Program-made: the position numbers and the translations under genes
Shown here: in pieces, positions 25,901 to 38,061 of the stretch
How positions within the stretch are numbered: the first letter of the stretch is position 1
How the letters are laid out: every line of letters begins with the position of its first letter
Notes under the pieces: generated by a model
What the model saw: only the letters and a program-made list of their open reading frames with translations
Databases searched by the model: none
Told to the model about the DNA's origin: nothing
DNA from: Atherinomorus stipes
Lineage: Eukaryota; Chordata; Actinopteri; Atheriniformes; Atherinidae
Direction of reading: 5' to 3'
Assembly (NCBI GenBank): GCA_023101725.1
Contig: JALJCO010013744.1
Location: forward strand, 372,001 to 436,000
Length of the DNA stretch: 64,000 nt

Positions 25901-27200
25901 AACATGCTGTTTCTAAGTCTTATCAACATTCATATCTTAAGTGCTTTTAACAAAAGAATACAACTTACTTTTTTGATTATACAATGATGTGTGTAGACTT
26001 ACAAAAGATATATTTTAATACTGAATGGTTCATGAATACTGCTGGGTATACAGAATCAGAGAAGCAGGGATGGTCAGTACAAGGATCCTGACTTTATCAT
26101 TTCACATACAAGGACAAGTCCCTTATTTCAAATGATTACCTGCTGTCTACTGAAACTGATTGACAAACTAATAATCAGCTTCATCTGAAAGATGATTGAG
26201 AGAGAAAATGCAATAAGATCTGTGATATTTCCCAGCAGGAAGTGATCTTTAAATCACAATGGAACCATAAACTTCTGTTTTAACCTTTGATTATCTATAT
26301 CATGTTTTCAGTTGTGGTTTGACAAGAAGGCTGAGCAGACGTGTGGCTGCAGACATCTGACGTCCTTTGTTCACTGTTTTGCTGCTTGAGAAAATAAAGG
26401 CTTTAAAAAGATGACCATGTGGAAGTCGACAGGACGCAAAGCATTTCACCGTCCATATCACCGCCACGAGGACGTCCACTGACAATAGAGAGCCATTTGT
26501 TATCAACATGATATTTTGCAAGACTGGCATTTGATCTCAGACAAGCCATCCACACTAGCACGCACACACACGTTTACACACATGCTCTTTAAAACTCAAA
26601 CTTCATAATGCAAAACATGAATCACACCAGCTAACATTTGACAAAACACGTCGCTGTGCTCTTTATGTGATTTCTGACAGAAGTCTGGCGCTGTCTGTTC
26701 CTTTTTCAGCTGCCACCCTACCTCCTTATCTGTGTTTCAACCTCTACTCCAGGTGATAGATAAAATTTACATGGCAGAGGAAGTGCTGTGAATGCTACGA
26801 GTTAGGCACCTGGGCGCTGGCAGGCAAAGACAGAGTACTTTGAGAAAGAAATGTAACAGGACTATCTATCTAGGTTATTAGAGTCCCCCCTCAGGAACCT
26901 TTTTAACAGAACACTGGCCATTATGTAGGCCACAGAGAAACAATGCAAGAAAAAGGTCTGGCAGCAGTAACACAGCAGAGGAATTAACTATGAAGCCCTG
27001 AACCTTCTGCATCCTTCCCTGCACCCACAGCCCTCACGATAGGATAATGAGAAAATGTGGAGTTGAAGTGTTTGTTAGAAAATAAGAGAAGTACGAGATC
27101 AGTGATGAGTGCCTTTTATACAACTACACTAATAAGAGAAACACATTGCAGGTCATTATCATGGTGTCTTTTCTTGGATACTTAGTGGAAGGTAAACTTG
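19933..27200. other. Long unique non-coding stretch
   Basis: More than 7 kb with little recognisable repeat. A T run lies at about 20298-20309 and a short TTC tract at about 23740-23752. ORFs are short and lack domains. Several blocks (about 21450-22300, 22880-23700) have high complexity and TTAATTA- or CAATTA-type cores, as in conserved non-coding DNA around developmental genes; that is only an impression. No splice-flanked exon was found. Confidence 0.45.
20170..20215 (+). repeat. Fragment of a widespread teleost repeat
   Basis: The string TACCAAATTTCATGGCAATC matches, from memory, a motif found very often in teleost interspersed repeats. The neighbouring sequence is too diverged to set limits or name the family. 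Confidence 0.3.
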
Positions 27201-27220
27201 TTTTTTTTTTTTTTTTTTTT
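27201..27220. repeat. Poly-T run
   Basis: Twenty T residues, with no flanking duplication that would mark it as a retroposon tail. Confidence 0.9.
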
Positions 27221-28340
27221 GTCTTGACATAAAACACAAGCTATTGGCAAGCCAAGAGGAGTAGATGAAATTCTTTTAGTCCAGAGATATAGAGCGCTAT
27301 TGTTGCAAAGAAAGAGGCGGGTACTAACTGAAACGACATGACAGGAAAAATGGGAAATGCAGCATAAACAAAATGAATGTGTGCTTGTACCACAGTTTGC
27401 ATGATGTCGTCGACTGAGACAGCAGATGAAAGTCTGTAATTGATCATGTTGCCACCTTCCTGGCTTTTGCGCTGAATGTTCAAAGGGATTAGTCTAAGGG
27501 TTGATGGATTAAAGCAAGGTGGGAAGGAGAGGAGGGGCCCGTAAGCAGAAAAAAAAAGTGTTGAACATGTACGTACTTATCTTCTGATAGTTTGGTGCTG
27601 CAGAATAATAGCACTTAATGTAAGAGTGATTGTGCACGTTTCCCTGCTTGCCGACTACGCCTCCAGTGTTTCCCTCTCTCTCTCTGTGTCTCCTTACTGT
27701 TTACTTTTGACTATTGAATTAGTGGGTTAAAAATCTCATTAAGTAGCCTCCCTCTAACCTGCATTCCCAGATTTACACACCTCCTTTTAATCAGATGGAG
27801 TTGGTGGTTCATATAAAAACTCTCCACAGTGACTCCAGCAGCCCTAACTCATTTGCAATGCAATTACACACATGCAGGTTAATGAAATAAGAATGAAAAC
27901 AAGCAAAAAAAATATGGTGGGGATCCTCATGCACAAACTAACATCATGCTGCAATTACACTTAATGTTCAACCGCCTTCCTCATGCATCCTAAGTGGGTC
28001 TGCTTCTGCCTATAAAATATGTGTACTTAACACTGCGAAACATTGCAAGTTTGTGCAGATGCCTGTGCATGCCCCCCCACCAACAAGTCAGCAAAGCTAT
28101 GCTTAGACAGGGAGGTCATTAAGGGAGTATTTAATTAAGGCCGGGAATAAGGTCAGTGTTGGAAGGACAAACATATTCTAATAAAGTGTGGGTGTGGGTT
28201 GCAGGAGGATCCCACAGCACTCTCATACATCAGGCTGGGCCATGACGACCACAGCTCAATTTCGTAACCCTGCTATTTCTATGCAGATTAAAAGCTCATT
28301 CATCAATTCCACTACACTCTCCTTTTGATTACATGTGGCG
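27221..28340. other. Unique non-coding stretch
   Basis: No element or exon recognised. A short CT tract lies near 27673-27690 and the part at about 27700-28260 is of high complexity. Confidence 0.45.
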
Positions 28341-28415
28341 TCTCTTCTCTTCTCTTCTCTTCTCTTCTCTTCTCTTCTCTTCTCTTCTCTTCTCTTCTCT
28401 TCTCTTCTCTTCTTC
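28341..28415. repeat. (TCTCT)n pentanucleotide array
   Basis: About 14 tandem copies of a TCTCT unit (CTCTT in another phase), nearly perfect, a polypurine-polypyrimidine tract able to form a triplex. Confidence 0.95.
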
Positions 28416-29896
28416 TGGTCCCTTATAGTACCACAGGAACAAATGGACAGCCATATTCTTAATTAAATCAATCTGCAGGGGCCAGCAGGTGAATCCACTC
28501 ACCTTTGCTGTAACTCACTCAGATCAACACACTCAGACTGACCTTGACCATGTTAATCTGTCGCACCTGCAGCTGCTGGACCAGCAGACAGACATGAAGT
28601 GAGTCGGGTCAAGAGTTAGAGGATGACAAAGAAACTCACAGTGGTGATGAGTGAAACCCAGTTTGCATGTACAGTATACAGATTTTCTTTCGTCTTTCAT
28701 TCTTTTATATTTTATTATGGAAAAGTCTTCTTTCAACTTTTATTGCTGTTTTTGACACATCACAGCAGCATTGACTGTGTACAAAAGAGCTGTAGCTCAT
28801 GCAAAGCATTGCATTCATGCTTCAAAACATAGCAATCACGCAGGTAAAATGGCTGCAGCTACCAAAAAGAAAAAGATACTTGTCATCAGGTAAAACACAC
28901 AGCTCAAACTGTCGTGCTCCACACAGAGCTTTTTGATTTGGATTTCAACAGCAGCTTAAAGCTTGAAGTCAATACAGCTGATTTGCCTCAGAATGGCATC
29001 TACAGAAAAGAACATTAATGTTGAAAGATTGCTAGAAGCAACATTGTTCCTCCTGCCAGTGTTACAGGACCAATTCTCATCTTTACAGAGGACATACTGA
29101 TGCTCCTTTTGTGGTCACAATCTATCACCTGGCAGGTGACTTGCTAATGAAGCAGACAACACAAGTATTCAATGTCATAAACTACTGTTTCACCACTGGG
29201 CTCACACGCCTGTGAGGTTCTACTTTTCCAGCACTTCAACTACATAAAATACATCATCACTTCCTCATTAAGGCCGACACTGTTAATCTCTCTGGACTTT
29301 ATCTTGTTCCGTGATTCTGAGCGGAGTCCTTTTCCTCCTCAGAGGTATGGTGCACCCCACCTATTGATTGATGTAAAATTTTTCAAACTATTTTAGAAGA
29401 AGGAAATAGTGAGTTGATGAGTTACGTTATGTTCTTAAGCACAAATAAACTCTCAACTCACAAATAAACCAGGCCTTCCATCTTGACACCACCTCAATGA
29501 TACTGTAGTTGGGCCTGTTTGGCCCAAGATTATTGGACTTGCTCTGGCTCCATGCTACAAGTGAGTTCTAAGCGAGCCTTTCTTAAGTCCAACAGGTACA
29601 CTTATGGCACATTTACACCAGGACAGTCCATGGAACTCTGGTTGGACCAGGAATGCTACGAAATGTTGCACCTCTATTTGCTTTGCTTTGCTTTGCTTTC
29701 ACACTGCACTTTACTGAAGTGGACCAAACCACCTGTGCATCTGGTTGGCTGAACAACTGCTTACTAGTAAAAGTGATGCCCAAAACGACCACTGGCCAAC
29801 AGAGGAAGAATATTCAGCTAATCAATCAGCCTGAACTGAAAATGGTTTGATGGTCACAAGTAAACAATTGGGCAACAATAAATTTATACAGACTTA
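28416..29896. other. Non-coding stretch with a small (TTTGC)n tract
   Basis: Mostly unique. Four TTTGC units lie at about 29680-29699. The ORFs at 29519-29850 overlap each other and show no domain. The text around 29560-29760 has the look of a decayed DNA element, but I could not find termini. Confidence 0.45.
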
Positions 29897-30468
29897 AGGC
29901 CTATTTATGCTCCCTTACGCATGTAAAATGGCGACGTCTGTTTCATGCGTTGCCCTGCGTCGCCGCCTTCATACTTCCATGCGTCTTCTGTGTTCCCAAG
30001 GTTCATAAATCAGTTTGTCCACGAGGCGGCAGTTCTGAGTTCATAGTTAATTTACCTGTTTTAATGTCAGTTTCACCGCTTGGTGTTGGTAACGTAGATA
30101 TAAATGTATTTTTAGACACATTCACACAGCGTCTCCTCAAAAGCTCCAGCCATGTCTAAAGATGCTCTTCTCTGTTTGTTTGGCGTCTTCTTTCTCATGT
30201 GCTTTTATTGGGCTATTTGGTGCCAGCAGTTTTTTTGTTGTTTTCTTCCGGTTCCTGTTCTTTTTCTCTGGTTTGCCCCTGCCTATCAGCTACATAGCTC
30301 AACACTGACCCCATGGTTTCCAGTGGTATTGCTCCATCTTCTGTGTCGAGTGATTGACCAACAAGGCCCTCAAAACGCACCAAATTACGCGCGTAACCGA
30401 TGCAGATGATGGACGAAACTGTCTGTCCATCTGTTTATCCGTCTTCTGCATTGAGCATAGATGGGCCT
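29897..30468 (-). mobile_element. PIF/Harbinger-like element, copy 2 (inverted)
   Basis: The ends are AGGCCTATTTATGCTC on the left and, reverse-complemented from the right, AGGCCCATCTATGCTC, 14 of 16 identical. Read on the minus strand it follows copy 1 (19141-19691) throughout, including the ATGGCTGGAGCT start of the MADF-like frame, which here is broken by stops. Flanks are TTA (29894-29896) and ATA (30469-30471), so any 3-bp duplication has decayed. Better-preserved ends but a worse ORF than copy 1. Confidence 0.65.
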
Positions 30469-30986
30469 ATAGGGTTTCTGTTTCTACTTTGCTGTTCAGT
30501 TCAATATGGTTTTCTTTGTCATTTCCTGTCATTTGTTCACTGGATGGTCAATTTGATGTCATGCTGTAGGCAGACCACACCAGGGGTCCCTTTCAAGTGT
30601 AATGAGATCCTCAGTCTCTGAGAGGAACAGAGTTTTCTTGTCTGAAATGCGAAATGTACGAAATGTTAGCAATGCGTGGATTCATCCAAATATCAATAGC
30701 AACATGGGTAGCAATATTGTTTGATACTGCTGTGAGAACAAAGATACTTTAATGTTTGATGCAAAAACTATCAGAATCTTCATATATAAGGAGGGGTAAG
30801 TGGGTTTTGGTGGATTCGGTTCACAGCCATGACAAGACACAGACATGCCAACAATCAGCTTTTCTCCCCAAGATAATGCCAAATTTTTATGGTGTCATGG
30901 TGTGAGTAATAACTATTAATAAGAATTAATACGTCAAATCAAATAAAAAAAAAAAATAAATGAATAAATAAATAAATAAAATAATG
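30469..30986. other. Non-coding stretch, AAAT repeat at the end
   Basis: Unique sequence followed by an A run and (AAAT)n-like units at about 30942-30985, next to the hAT MITE insertion. Confidence 0.5.
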
Positions 30987-30994
30987 CATTAAAG

Positions 30995-31205
30995 CAGGGG
31001 TGTCCAAAGTTGGTCTTTGAAGGCCCCTGTCCACAGGTTTTTCTTTTCCCTTCCCAATCCAACACTCCTGACTAAAATAAATAAATCTAAAACTCAATGA
31101 AGTCCTACACAAAAATTCATTAATTTGAGCCAGGTGTGTTGGAGCAGGGTGACGCAGAAAACCTGCAGTATTGTGGCCCATGAGGACCGTAGCTAGACAC
31201 CCCTG
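30995..31205. mobile_element. hAT MITE with 8-bp duplication CATTAAAG
   Basis: The ends are CAGGGGTGTCC on the left and GACACCCCTG on the right, an imperfect inverted repeat that extends inward through GGTC and GGCC blocks. A perfect 8-bp direct repeat CATTAAAG flanks it (30987-30994 and 31206-31213), as expected for hAT. It has no coding capacity (211 bp). The right-hand duplication overlaps the TTAA and first two bases of the neighbouring MITE, so this element inserted exactly on that boundary. Confidence 0.9.
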
Positions 31206-31211
31206 CATTAA

Positions 31212-31544
31212 AGGGATACCGTGTAACTTTTGACCTAAACATTAGCCAAATGTAAGTAATAACAGATTATTTCTGGGGTCAATATAGAGCACTTGATGTA
31301 TCTCGGTGCTCAGAGGCGGCTGCCCTCCTCAAAAAACTAACACTAACTTTGCAGGAGTGGATCCACCTCTGACCTGGAATGACTTGCTTTATGGCTCGAT
31401 GACTTTGCTATCAGCTGATCAAAGTGGTCTGCAAACACAATTCCAAAACAGGAACAGAGACTGTTTCATTTTGCAACAGTTGTGTGGCCTGTGGGAAGTT
31501 ACAAGTTTAGTGCCCCTTATGGCCAAAAGTTACACAGTGTCTCT
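31212..31544. mobile_element. 333-bp TTAA-flanked MITE, uninterrupted copy
   Basis: TTAA lies outside both ends (31208-31211 and 31545-31548). The left end is AGGGATACCGTGTAACTTTT and the right end, reverse-complemented, AGAGACACTGTGTAACTTTT, 16 of 20 identical. This copy shows the empty state of the site where a 1.06-kb element sits in the copy at 6041-7446. The TTAA plus AGG ends recall T2/Kolobok-type MITEs. Confidence 0.85.
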
Positions 31545-31548
31545 TTAA

Positions 31549-34500
31549 TTTGATTAAACTTTCTGCAGCATGTTAATTTTTGACAGTGTTGTTTATAGGT
31601 GTCAGTATTGGTATAGATGATATCAGGTTTTTATTTACGTGGCACTGAATCAATGCTAAATCTGTCCATATTGTACGCGGCCACTAAACTTGCGCAAGGA
31701 CCGGCGCTCATTTTAAGTGGACTAAAAAGTGCCAGTCTGAATCCGCCCTTACTTGCTGGCTTGCTTTTGGCATGATACTGTGACAAAATGCTGTCACAGA
31801 AGTTTATGAGCTACACGTGCATGTCTGACTAATTTAGCTAACTGAGTCAGTGATGGCTGAAACAATAAAGGAATGTTTAGAGAGAGAAAGCTGAGAACAA
31901 CTACAAATTTTATTATTTTACTCATGAACTGAGTCATGGGGGAGAAAATTAGATATGCTATTAAATAGATAAGATACAATTTTAATGCAGATCCAAGGAC
32001 AGTCTTTGGGCAGTCTTAAGCAGTCATTGTCACATGCATTTTAACTTCAAAATTGAATGTTCAAAATGGAGCAACTTCAATTTCAAATGCTGTCCTGTTC
32101 CCAATCACTATCCTCCTCTGTCTTTGTGTCCTACTCATCCTTTAAACGCGCACATGCTAATTCGGCTGTAGTTTGGGTAAACAAACAGAGAGGGGGTCTT
32201 CATGCCTGAATCAAAAGCACACAGGATTTTCTGTACTGTGCTGTACCTGCAAACAAAGTGAATAATGCAATGTGCTACCCCATTACTGTTAGACGAGGAA
32301 ATGTCACAGCAGATCTCCTGCCATGAAATTAACAATTAAAGAGGCAATTGTTTTTCCATACTGCGGCTCACTGCAGTCTCTGTTTGACAACTGTGGGATA
32401 GCTTTTTTTCTGTCATGGCAACCTTTATCATATGTTTCTCATCAGGCATACAAACAGACTTAATGTGCATTATGAACGGAACCAAGTTGTTGTTTTTTTT
32501 TTTCATAGACCAATGCATTCACAGAGAATCTCTGAATTGGAGAAATAATTTTCATGGCCAACTCCTTGACCATTCCCACTTTAAAAAGAAATCTCTCTGA
32601 AGGCTTACAGCTACTGTACAGTAAGAGGTGTTATCAAACAAGCATTATGAAACACTATTTTTTATTTTTCTGTCAATAGTTTAACACCACACAAAAGCTT
32701 TTGTTGTGTACTCACTGATATTTGTAATTGTGAAGGTCATTAATACCATACCTATATGCAGTTTTCATTCATTGATTTGGATCTCTGGTGTATAGATTTT
32801 AGCTGCTTCTGCTCTCAGCAAAACCCTCACAAAGTAACAAAACTGCACTTCAGACAAGCCAAGTGTCAGGGAGCCAAAATCAATAAGTGTGACAAGTGGA
32901 CTTGTGATTCGATGAGACACCTGTCGATCATGCAACACACCTCGGACACTTTCCTCTCGTTCCTGAACCCCAATATCTCTGTAATGGAGCACAGATTCTC
33001 AAAATTGGTCCTGAAAATCACAAAAGAGACAGGAAATTCTGACATCCCAATTTATTGAAAAAAATCTGTTTTGACTTCATATGTCAAGTCTTTCACCTCT
33101 CTGTTAAACAGGCAGAATTTTAATGCAGTCTGAGAGAAAGTGCTGCCACGCTCACATTAAACAGATCCCTTCAATTCTCTGTTGCTGTTATTTTTAGGGA
33201 GCAACCACAAAGTGTCAATGAGATCTAGATTTTTTAAATTAGGATTCAGGCATAAGGGTGTACATTTTTGCAACAATGTTTTGGCATTACATCATCAATT
33301 ATAGTTATTTATGTTAGAGTTATTTTAGAGTTATTATAGCCATGTTCACCCTGACCAAAGTTCCCAGTATTATTTATACCGTATTATTTGTCCAGAAGAG
33401 CTTGTTTTAACCTCTTTAGTACAAGGCCTTTTTTCTGTCTCCTGTCCAAAATGACACATCCAAACTAAATTAATTATATCAAGGGCTGTATAGTCTTGGT
33501 CTCACACAAAAATGGACCATACAGATGACTAGTATCAGAATCAAGATGTCACTGTGTCAGAGTGAATTCACCTGGAGCACAGTAGAAAATGAAAATTTTA
33601 TCACCTTTTGTCTTTTTTACTCAACAACTGGTGCATTTGTGAATCATTTTGAGCTTCACAGTCACAGAGGGACACATTAGCAGCATATTTTTGAAATGAA
33701 ATTAAACTTTTTTTAGAAATCAGTGAAGGTAGACGTGTGGTTTTGTTAAGTGTGTTTTTGACTACTCTTTAACTGCTAGCTTACTAAATTTTGACAGCAT
33801 AGTGATGAGACGCAGGGTCCGAATTAAACAAAAACAGTTAGGGGGTTCAGTATTTTTTCCAGGGTGTAAAGGGAACTCAGTACAGCAAATGTGCATGCTT
33901 CAGAAAGAATGTCATATAATCCTTACAGTATCTTGGTAGTTCAGTATCTGCAGTCTGTGGATGGTTATCAACCAAATTTGACACCATTTTACAGTTTTCA
34001 CTGGGGACATAATGTACCTCACAAGTTGAAAGACTTCACCCATTTACAAATTATCATTTTTAGTGATAAGTTATTTGAGATTGTGATGTTTGCAACCAGT
34101 TTTCTACAGCTCCAGCCAACTAACTAATAATCGAAAATTCTCTGCTTTACCATAGTTTTACAGCAGGAAGTCAAGGCAGAGATGAGGTGGTATGAGCATT
34201 TACAATACAGTATTAGCCTTTTTTGTTTCTTTGTTTAAAAAAACACAAACCCCTAACAGTGTTTACATTTCCACTCGGCACACAAGGTGGTGTAGCAACA
34301 GCTTCAACAGGTTTTTCATCTGCATAAAAAAGTTGTGAATTCAAATAGGGATGTGTTGGATCCAAAACATAGTAACCATGTAAGTTACTTGCTGCACTGC
34401 TAGTTGTGTCAGCCTAGTTTTATGTCGTTATTCTGATTACGTTCAAAATAAGAAGTTTGAAAAGAAAGCAAACACTTGTTCAAAGCTGTTTTTGTATCCA

Positions 34501-36240
34501 TTCAAACTTTTCTTAAAAGAAAAATTTTCTTCATTGAAAAAGTCTGAAAGAGTTGTAACAATGGCAGTCCCTGGAGCTGTAAGACACACAAAGACGGAGG
34601 ACAAGGCTTAAGAGTTTATTGGCTGCAAACAGGTCCATTTGAGGACATTAAGGGGAGGATGTTGACAATTATTCTGTAATATGAGGTGAAAAACATGAAA
34701 ACAGTGTCAGTACAATATCATGTTTATGATGCTGTTCAGATCTGTGGCATTTTTGTTTCTTTGTGTGATGCATTCTTGGCGTCAGATTTTTAGGTTTTGA
34801 TTGTTCTGGTTTACCTTAAGAAATCAGGTTATTACTTTGCCTTCAATTTTACTTCGTAAAGTCCCCCCCACCCCACCCACCAGAACAGGAATTTCTTTCC
34901 TGTTTTTATCTACCACCACGTTTGTAATTACCACGTCTGAACCTTGTTATTATCTACCTCAATACAGACGCTCCAGGTTTTCCTTTATTCATGGTCCTTG
35001 TCATTATTCCCATACAGCTCCATCTCTGAGTATTCATGTTCTTAGGAACGATGAACCATAGCAACAGAGCCTCAATCCAGTGTGAAATATCAACAGTCAA
35101 AGGTGAAAAATCTATCTAGTTTAGATAGAAAAATAGAAAAATCTATCTAATCTAGTTTTATGATAAGCATTCAGTAATTTAATATTTAGTGTAGGGCTTA
35201 CATTTGACTGTATTTATAGAAAATGTCTGCCTTAAAAGATTATAACATGCTGAGATTTTCCATGAAATGAAATTGTCAAACATATTTAAAAAATGGTAAA
35301 ATTACTACATTTTCAAGGTTCTAAAATCACTACATGTAAATTTTTTGCTTTGTAAATTGTAAAGCAATGCTTTGTACAATATACAAGTGCCATAAATGTA
35401 ATATTGCACCACTACATATCAAAAAAAGTTTATTAGGAGGTAGGAGGACAATTTGAGTTCCATCCAACCAAATTTTCTCTTTTCCACTTCTTGACCATTT
35501 CTAAATGTCAGTACAAATATTTAACAGCATTACATTGTTTGGAAGTTTCCCTTTACAAGCCTTAGTGCTTGCCAGATTTCTTACTATGGTTCTACAGTAC
35601 ATTTAAGATATGTATAAGATACATATAAGTTTTTCCTTGGGCTGCCAAGAGTCACCATGAACATATTCTCTAAATCTTACACTCCTGTACTGGTATACAA
35701 ATGAAAGTCATCAAAAACCACAAAAATTCATATATATCTGGACTCTAATAATACAATTCTACAAGCATACTGTGTTGGCTAGTGAGCATAAAAAGTTGCT
35801 GACCAAATGAAATATCCACTAGCCAAATTTATTTAAGTAAAAATAACCCATTTCCCATTAGCAGATTCCTACTTATTTAAAGTGACAAAAAAGTACAAGT
35901 ACTCTATGAAATAAGTTACTTGAGTAGAAGTTGACGTGTTCTTGATCCACTCATAAGGGCTTGAATATACCTGCTGTGGACGCAAGCATGTGTGTTTGGA
36001 ACATGTGTACAGTAGTTGCTACAGCACGTCAAAACTGGATCCATTGTAAAAGATGGCTACGGTTAGTCACACCTTGACTCTTTAGTTTGTTATGTGTGAT
36101 GAAGAATTTTATTTTATATTTCGAATATTTACAGTATTCTGTATCATATTTGTACGTTATTCTTAAAATTGTATACATTTTTGCCACATTTATACTTTAG
36201 TATTTTTTTTCAGTTCTGATAACGTATATTTTTTGTGCAG
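31549..36240. other. Unique non-coding stretch
   Basis: AT-rich, with homopolymers near 32490-32502 and a small perfect hairpin CTATCTAGTTTAGATAG at about 35112-35128. Near 34865 there is a C-rich patch. ORFs are short and without domains. No element was recognised. Confidence 0.45.
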
Positions 36241-36405
36241 TATTGTGTTAATTGTCTTTTGTCTCCTGTTGTAACTGTAGCAGAGGAATAATTGAGCTCT
36301 CCTAATGTTCTGATTAAGGATTCGAGCAATAGAGAAACATCTGTTTCACTTATTTTGTTATAACAAAACATGGCTGTTTGAGAAAAAAAATGTGCAAGTT
36401 CTTGT

Positions 36406-36456
36406 TTTTGTGTGTGTGCGTGTGGGGGTGTGCGTGTGTGTGCGTGTGTGTGTGTG
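36406..36456. repeat. (TG)n-rich tract with CG steps
   Basis: TG units interspersed with GCG and a G run. The minus-strand ORF of His-Thr repeats through it is an artefact. Confidence 0.85.
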
Positions 36457-36559
36457 GGCCTAGGGATTAATTCAATGTAGAACTGCCACTGCTGAGGGCA
36501 TTTATTATCATACAAAAGAAAAATTCTTATGATTCATAACCTCTGAAAAATACCCAAGA

Positions 36560-36606
36560 AAATAAAAACCTCCACCAGGGTATGTAAACTTTTGAGCATG
36601 GCTATA
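36560..36606 (+). mobile_element. Terminal fragment of a Tc1-like element
   Basis: CCAGGGTATGTAAACTTTTG followed by AGCATGGCTATA matches, by recall, the end of a fish Tc1-like family whose terminus reads GTATGTAAACTTTTGAGCAC. The opposite terminal repeat was not found, so this is a solitary end or part of a heavily decayed copy. Confidence 0.45.
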
Positions 36607-36953
36607 TGCATGCTGAAATGCAAAACATGTAGTTGAAAAATAAAATTTCATGCTCATTCTCCATTATACAGCACAGTATATTCAATTAATAGTTAATTTA
36701 TGTTCAAGATATGCAAGCCCCTCTCTTTGCAAGATAATTGGAAGTGCTTGCCTCCCGGTGTGCTCCTGGTTGTGAAAACAGTCTGTTACATCACTAAAGG
36801 TTACAGACTACTTGTCTTATGTAACTGGCTGACTGAAGGAAGGTTTGTTGAAGAGTTGCCAAAAAGAGCACAACATGCTCAGACACTAATAAGGATCCTT
36901 ACGTTGCTAAAGTCTAAGTTTTCTTCGATGAGTAAAAGGACTTATTCATTTAA

Positions 36954-38057
36954 AGGAGCTATACATGAAAAATGAACTTTTAAGAGCTTTCCAGCGTGTT
37001 ACTGTGTTATTTCCTCATAAAAAAAAACTTCATTTAAGTAGTTTTTTTCTTCATTTGTGCATATTTGAGTAATATATATGAATATTCAGGCCAAGCTGTA
37101 GCTTCCTTAAAATAACTGAGTGACACCGGTATACGCAACAAGGTGGCACCAATCACGAAGCGACAAATACGCATGCCCAGCATCGTAGCAAGACGCCCTC
37201 TTTGTTGAACAGAAATTTAAAGAGAATCCTAACCTATCCACACTCTCTGAGGACGAAACTAACAGCCTGCAGGAAGATTTCCTCAGAGACAAACAGCCAT
37301 CAGCTAACAGACGTTTGCTCCAGAATTCAGGAGAATTTTTTTATTTTTTTATTTTTGAGCTCTAGAGGACAGCAAGTTGGGAAAAATGTAGTTGTGTTCA
37401 GCGTGGGAGTTTATTTGTTGTACTGTACGAATCGACTCGCTAGAAGTGGTTTGATTATAGCTTCAGGAGCAGAAAAAAAACCCCTCAACTTTGTGTGTGA
37501 ACTTCACTCCTGACAACTTCATGAATCTCGGGCAGTAGTGTTAAAAACGCGCATGGACAGACAAAAGCACCAGTGAGTGAAACACATTTCTCAGCTCAAT
37601 GCTAACTGTTAGCCCATGATTTGTTCGCTAATTTACTTACTTGTCAGGGATCTCTGTGGTACTGCGTGTACTTCAAACTCCTTGTCAGACTGGCTTGAGT
37701 GCATACAGCTCCATAACAGGCTGCTCCATTTTATCCCGTCGATCGGAGTCCGATTATCCATCAATGTTTACAAATAACATCCATGTGAGCTGCCGGTGCT
37801 ACAAACAATTCTGTGACCCTTCAGAATCAGTGTCTCTTCCGGGCGATGTCATGAAATGGGCATAAAACATGTTGCAATTGGTCGTGAGCTCCGTGGATCA
37901 GTACAGTCAGCCATCTTACTTCCGTGTTGGAAATTAGACGCATAGAAAAACTAATATTTCACACCAAATTAGTTTCTATAGTAACGATGGGAACATGTTT
38001 AGCATATAAATGCCTGTATTTGACTTTTGGAACGTTTGAAAAGCTGATACAGCTCCT
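36954..38057 (+). mobile_element. 1.1-kb TTAA-flanked element, copy 2 (complete)
   Basis: TTAA lies outside both ends (36950-36953 and 38058-38061). The ends are AGGAGCTATA on the left and TACAGCTCCT (reverse complement AGGAGCTGTA) on the right, a short near-perfect inverted repeat. An inverted, interrupted copy is at 11390-12795. ORFs inside are short and disagree between copies, so it is probably non-autonomous. The TTAAAGGAG end resembles the TTAAAGGRR signature of T2-type MITEs as known from Xenopus. Confidence 0.8.
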
Positions 38058-38061
38058 TTAA

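Noticed and set aside
29540..29770. Possible decayed DNA element with a (TTTGC)n tract
   Set aside because: No inverted ends or second copy in the window.
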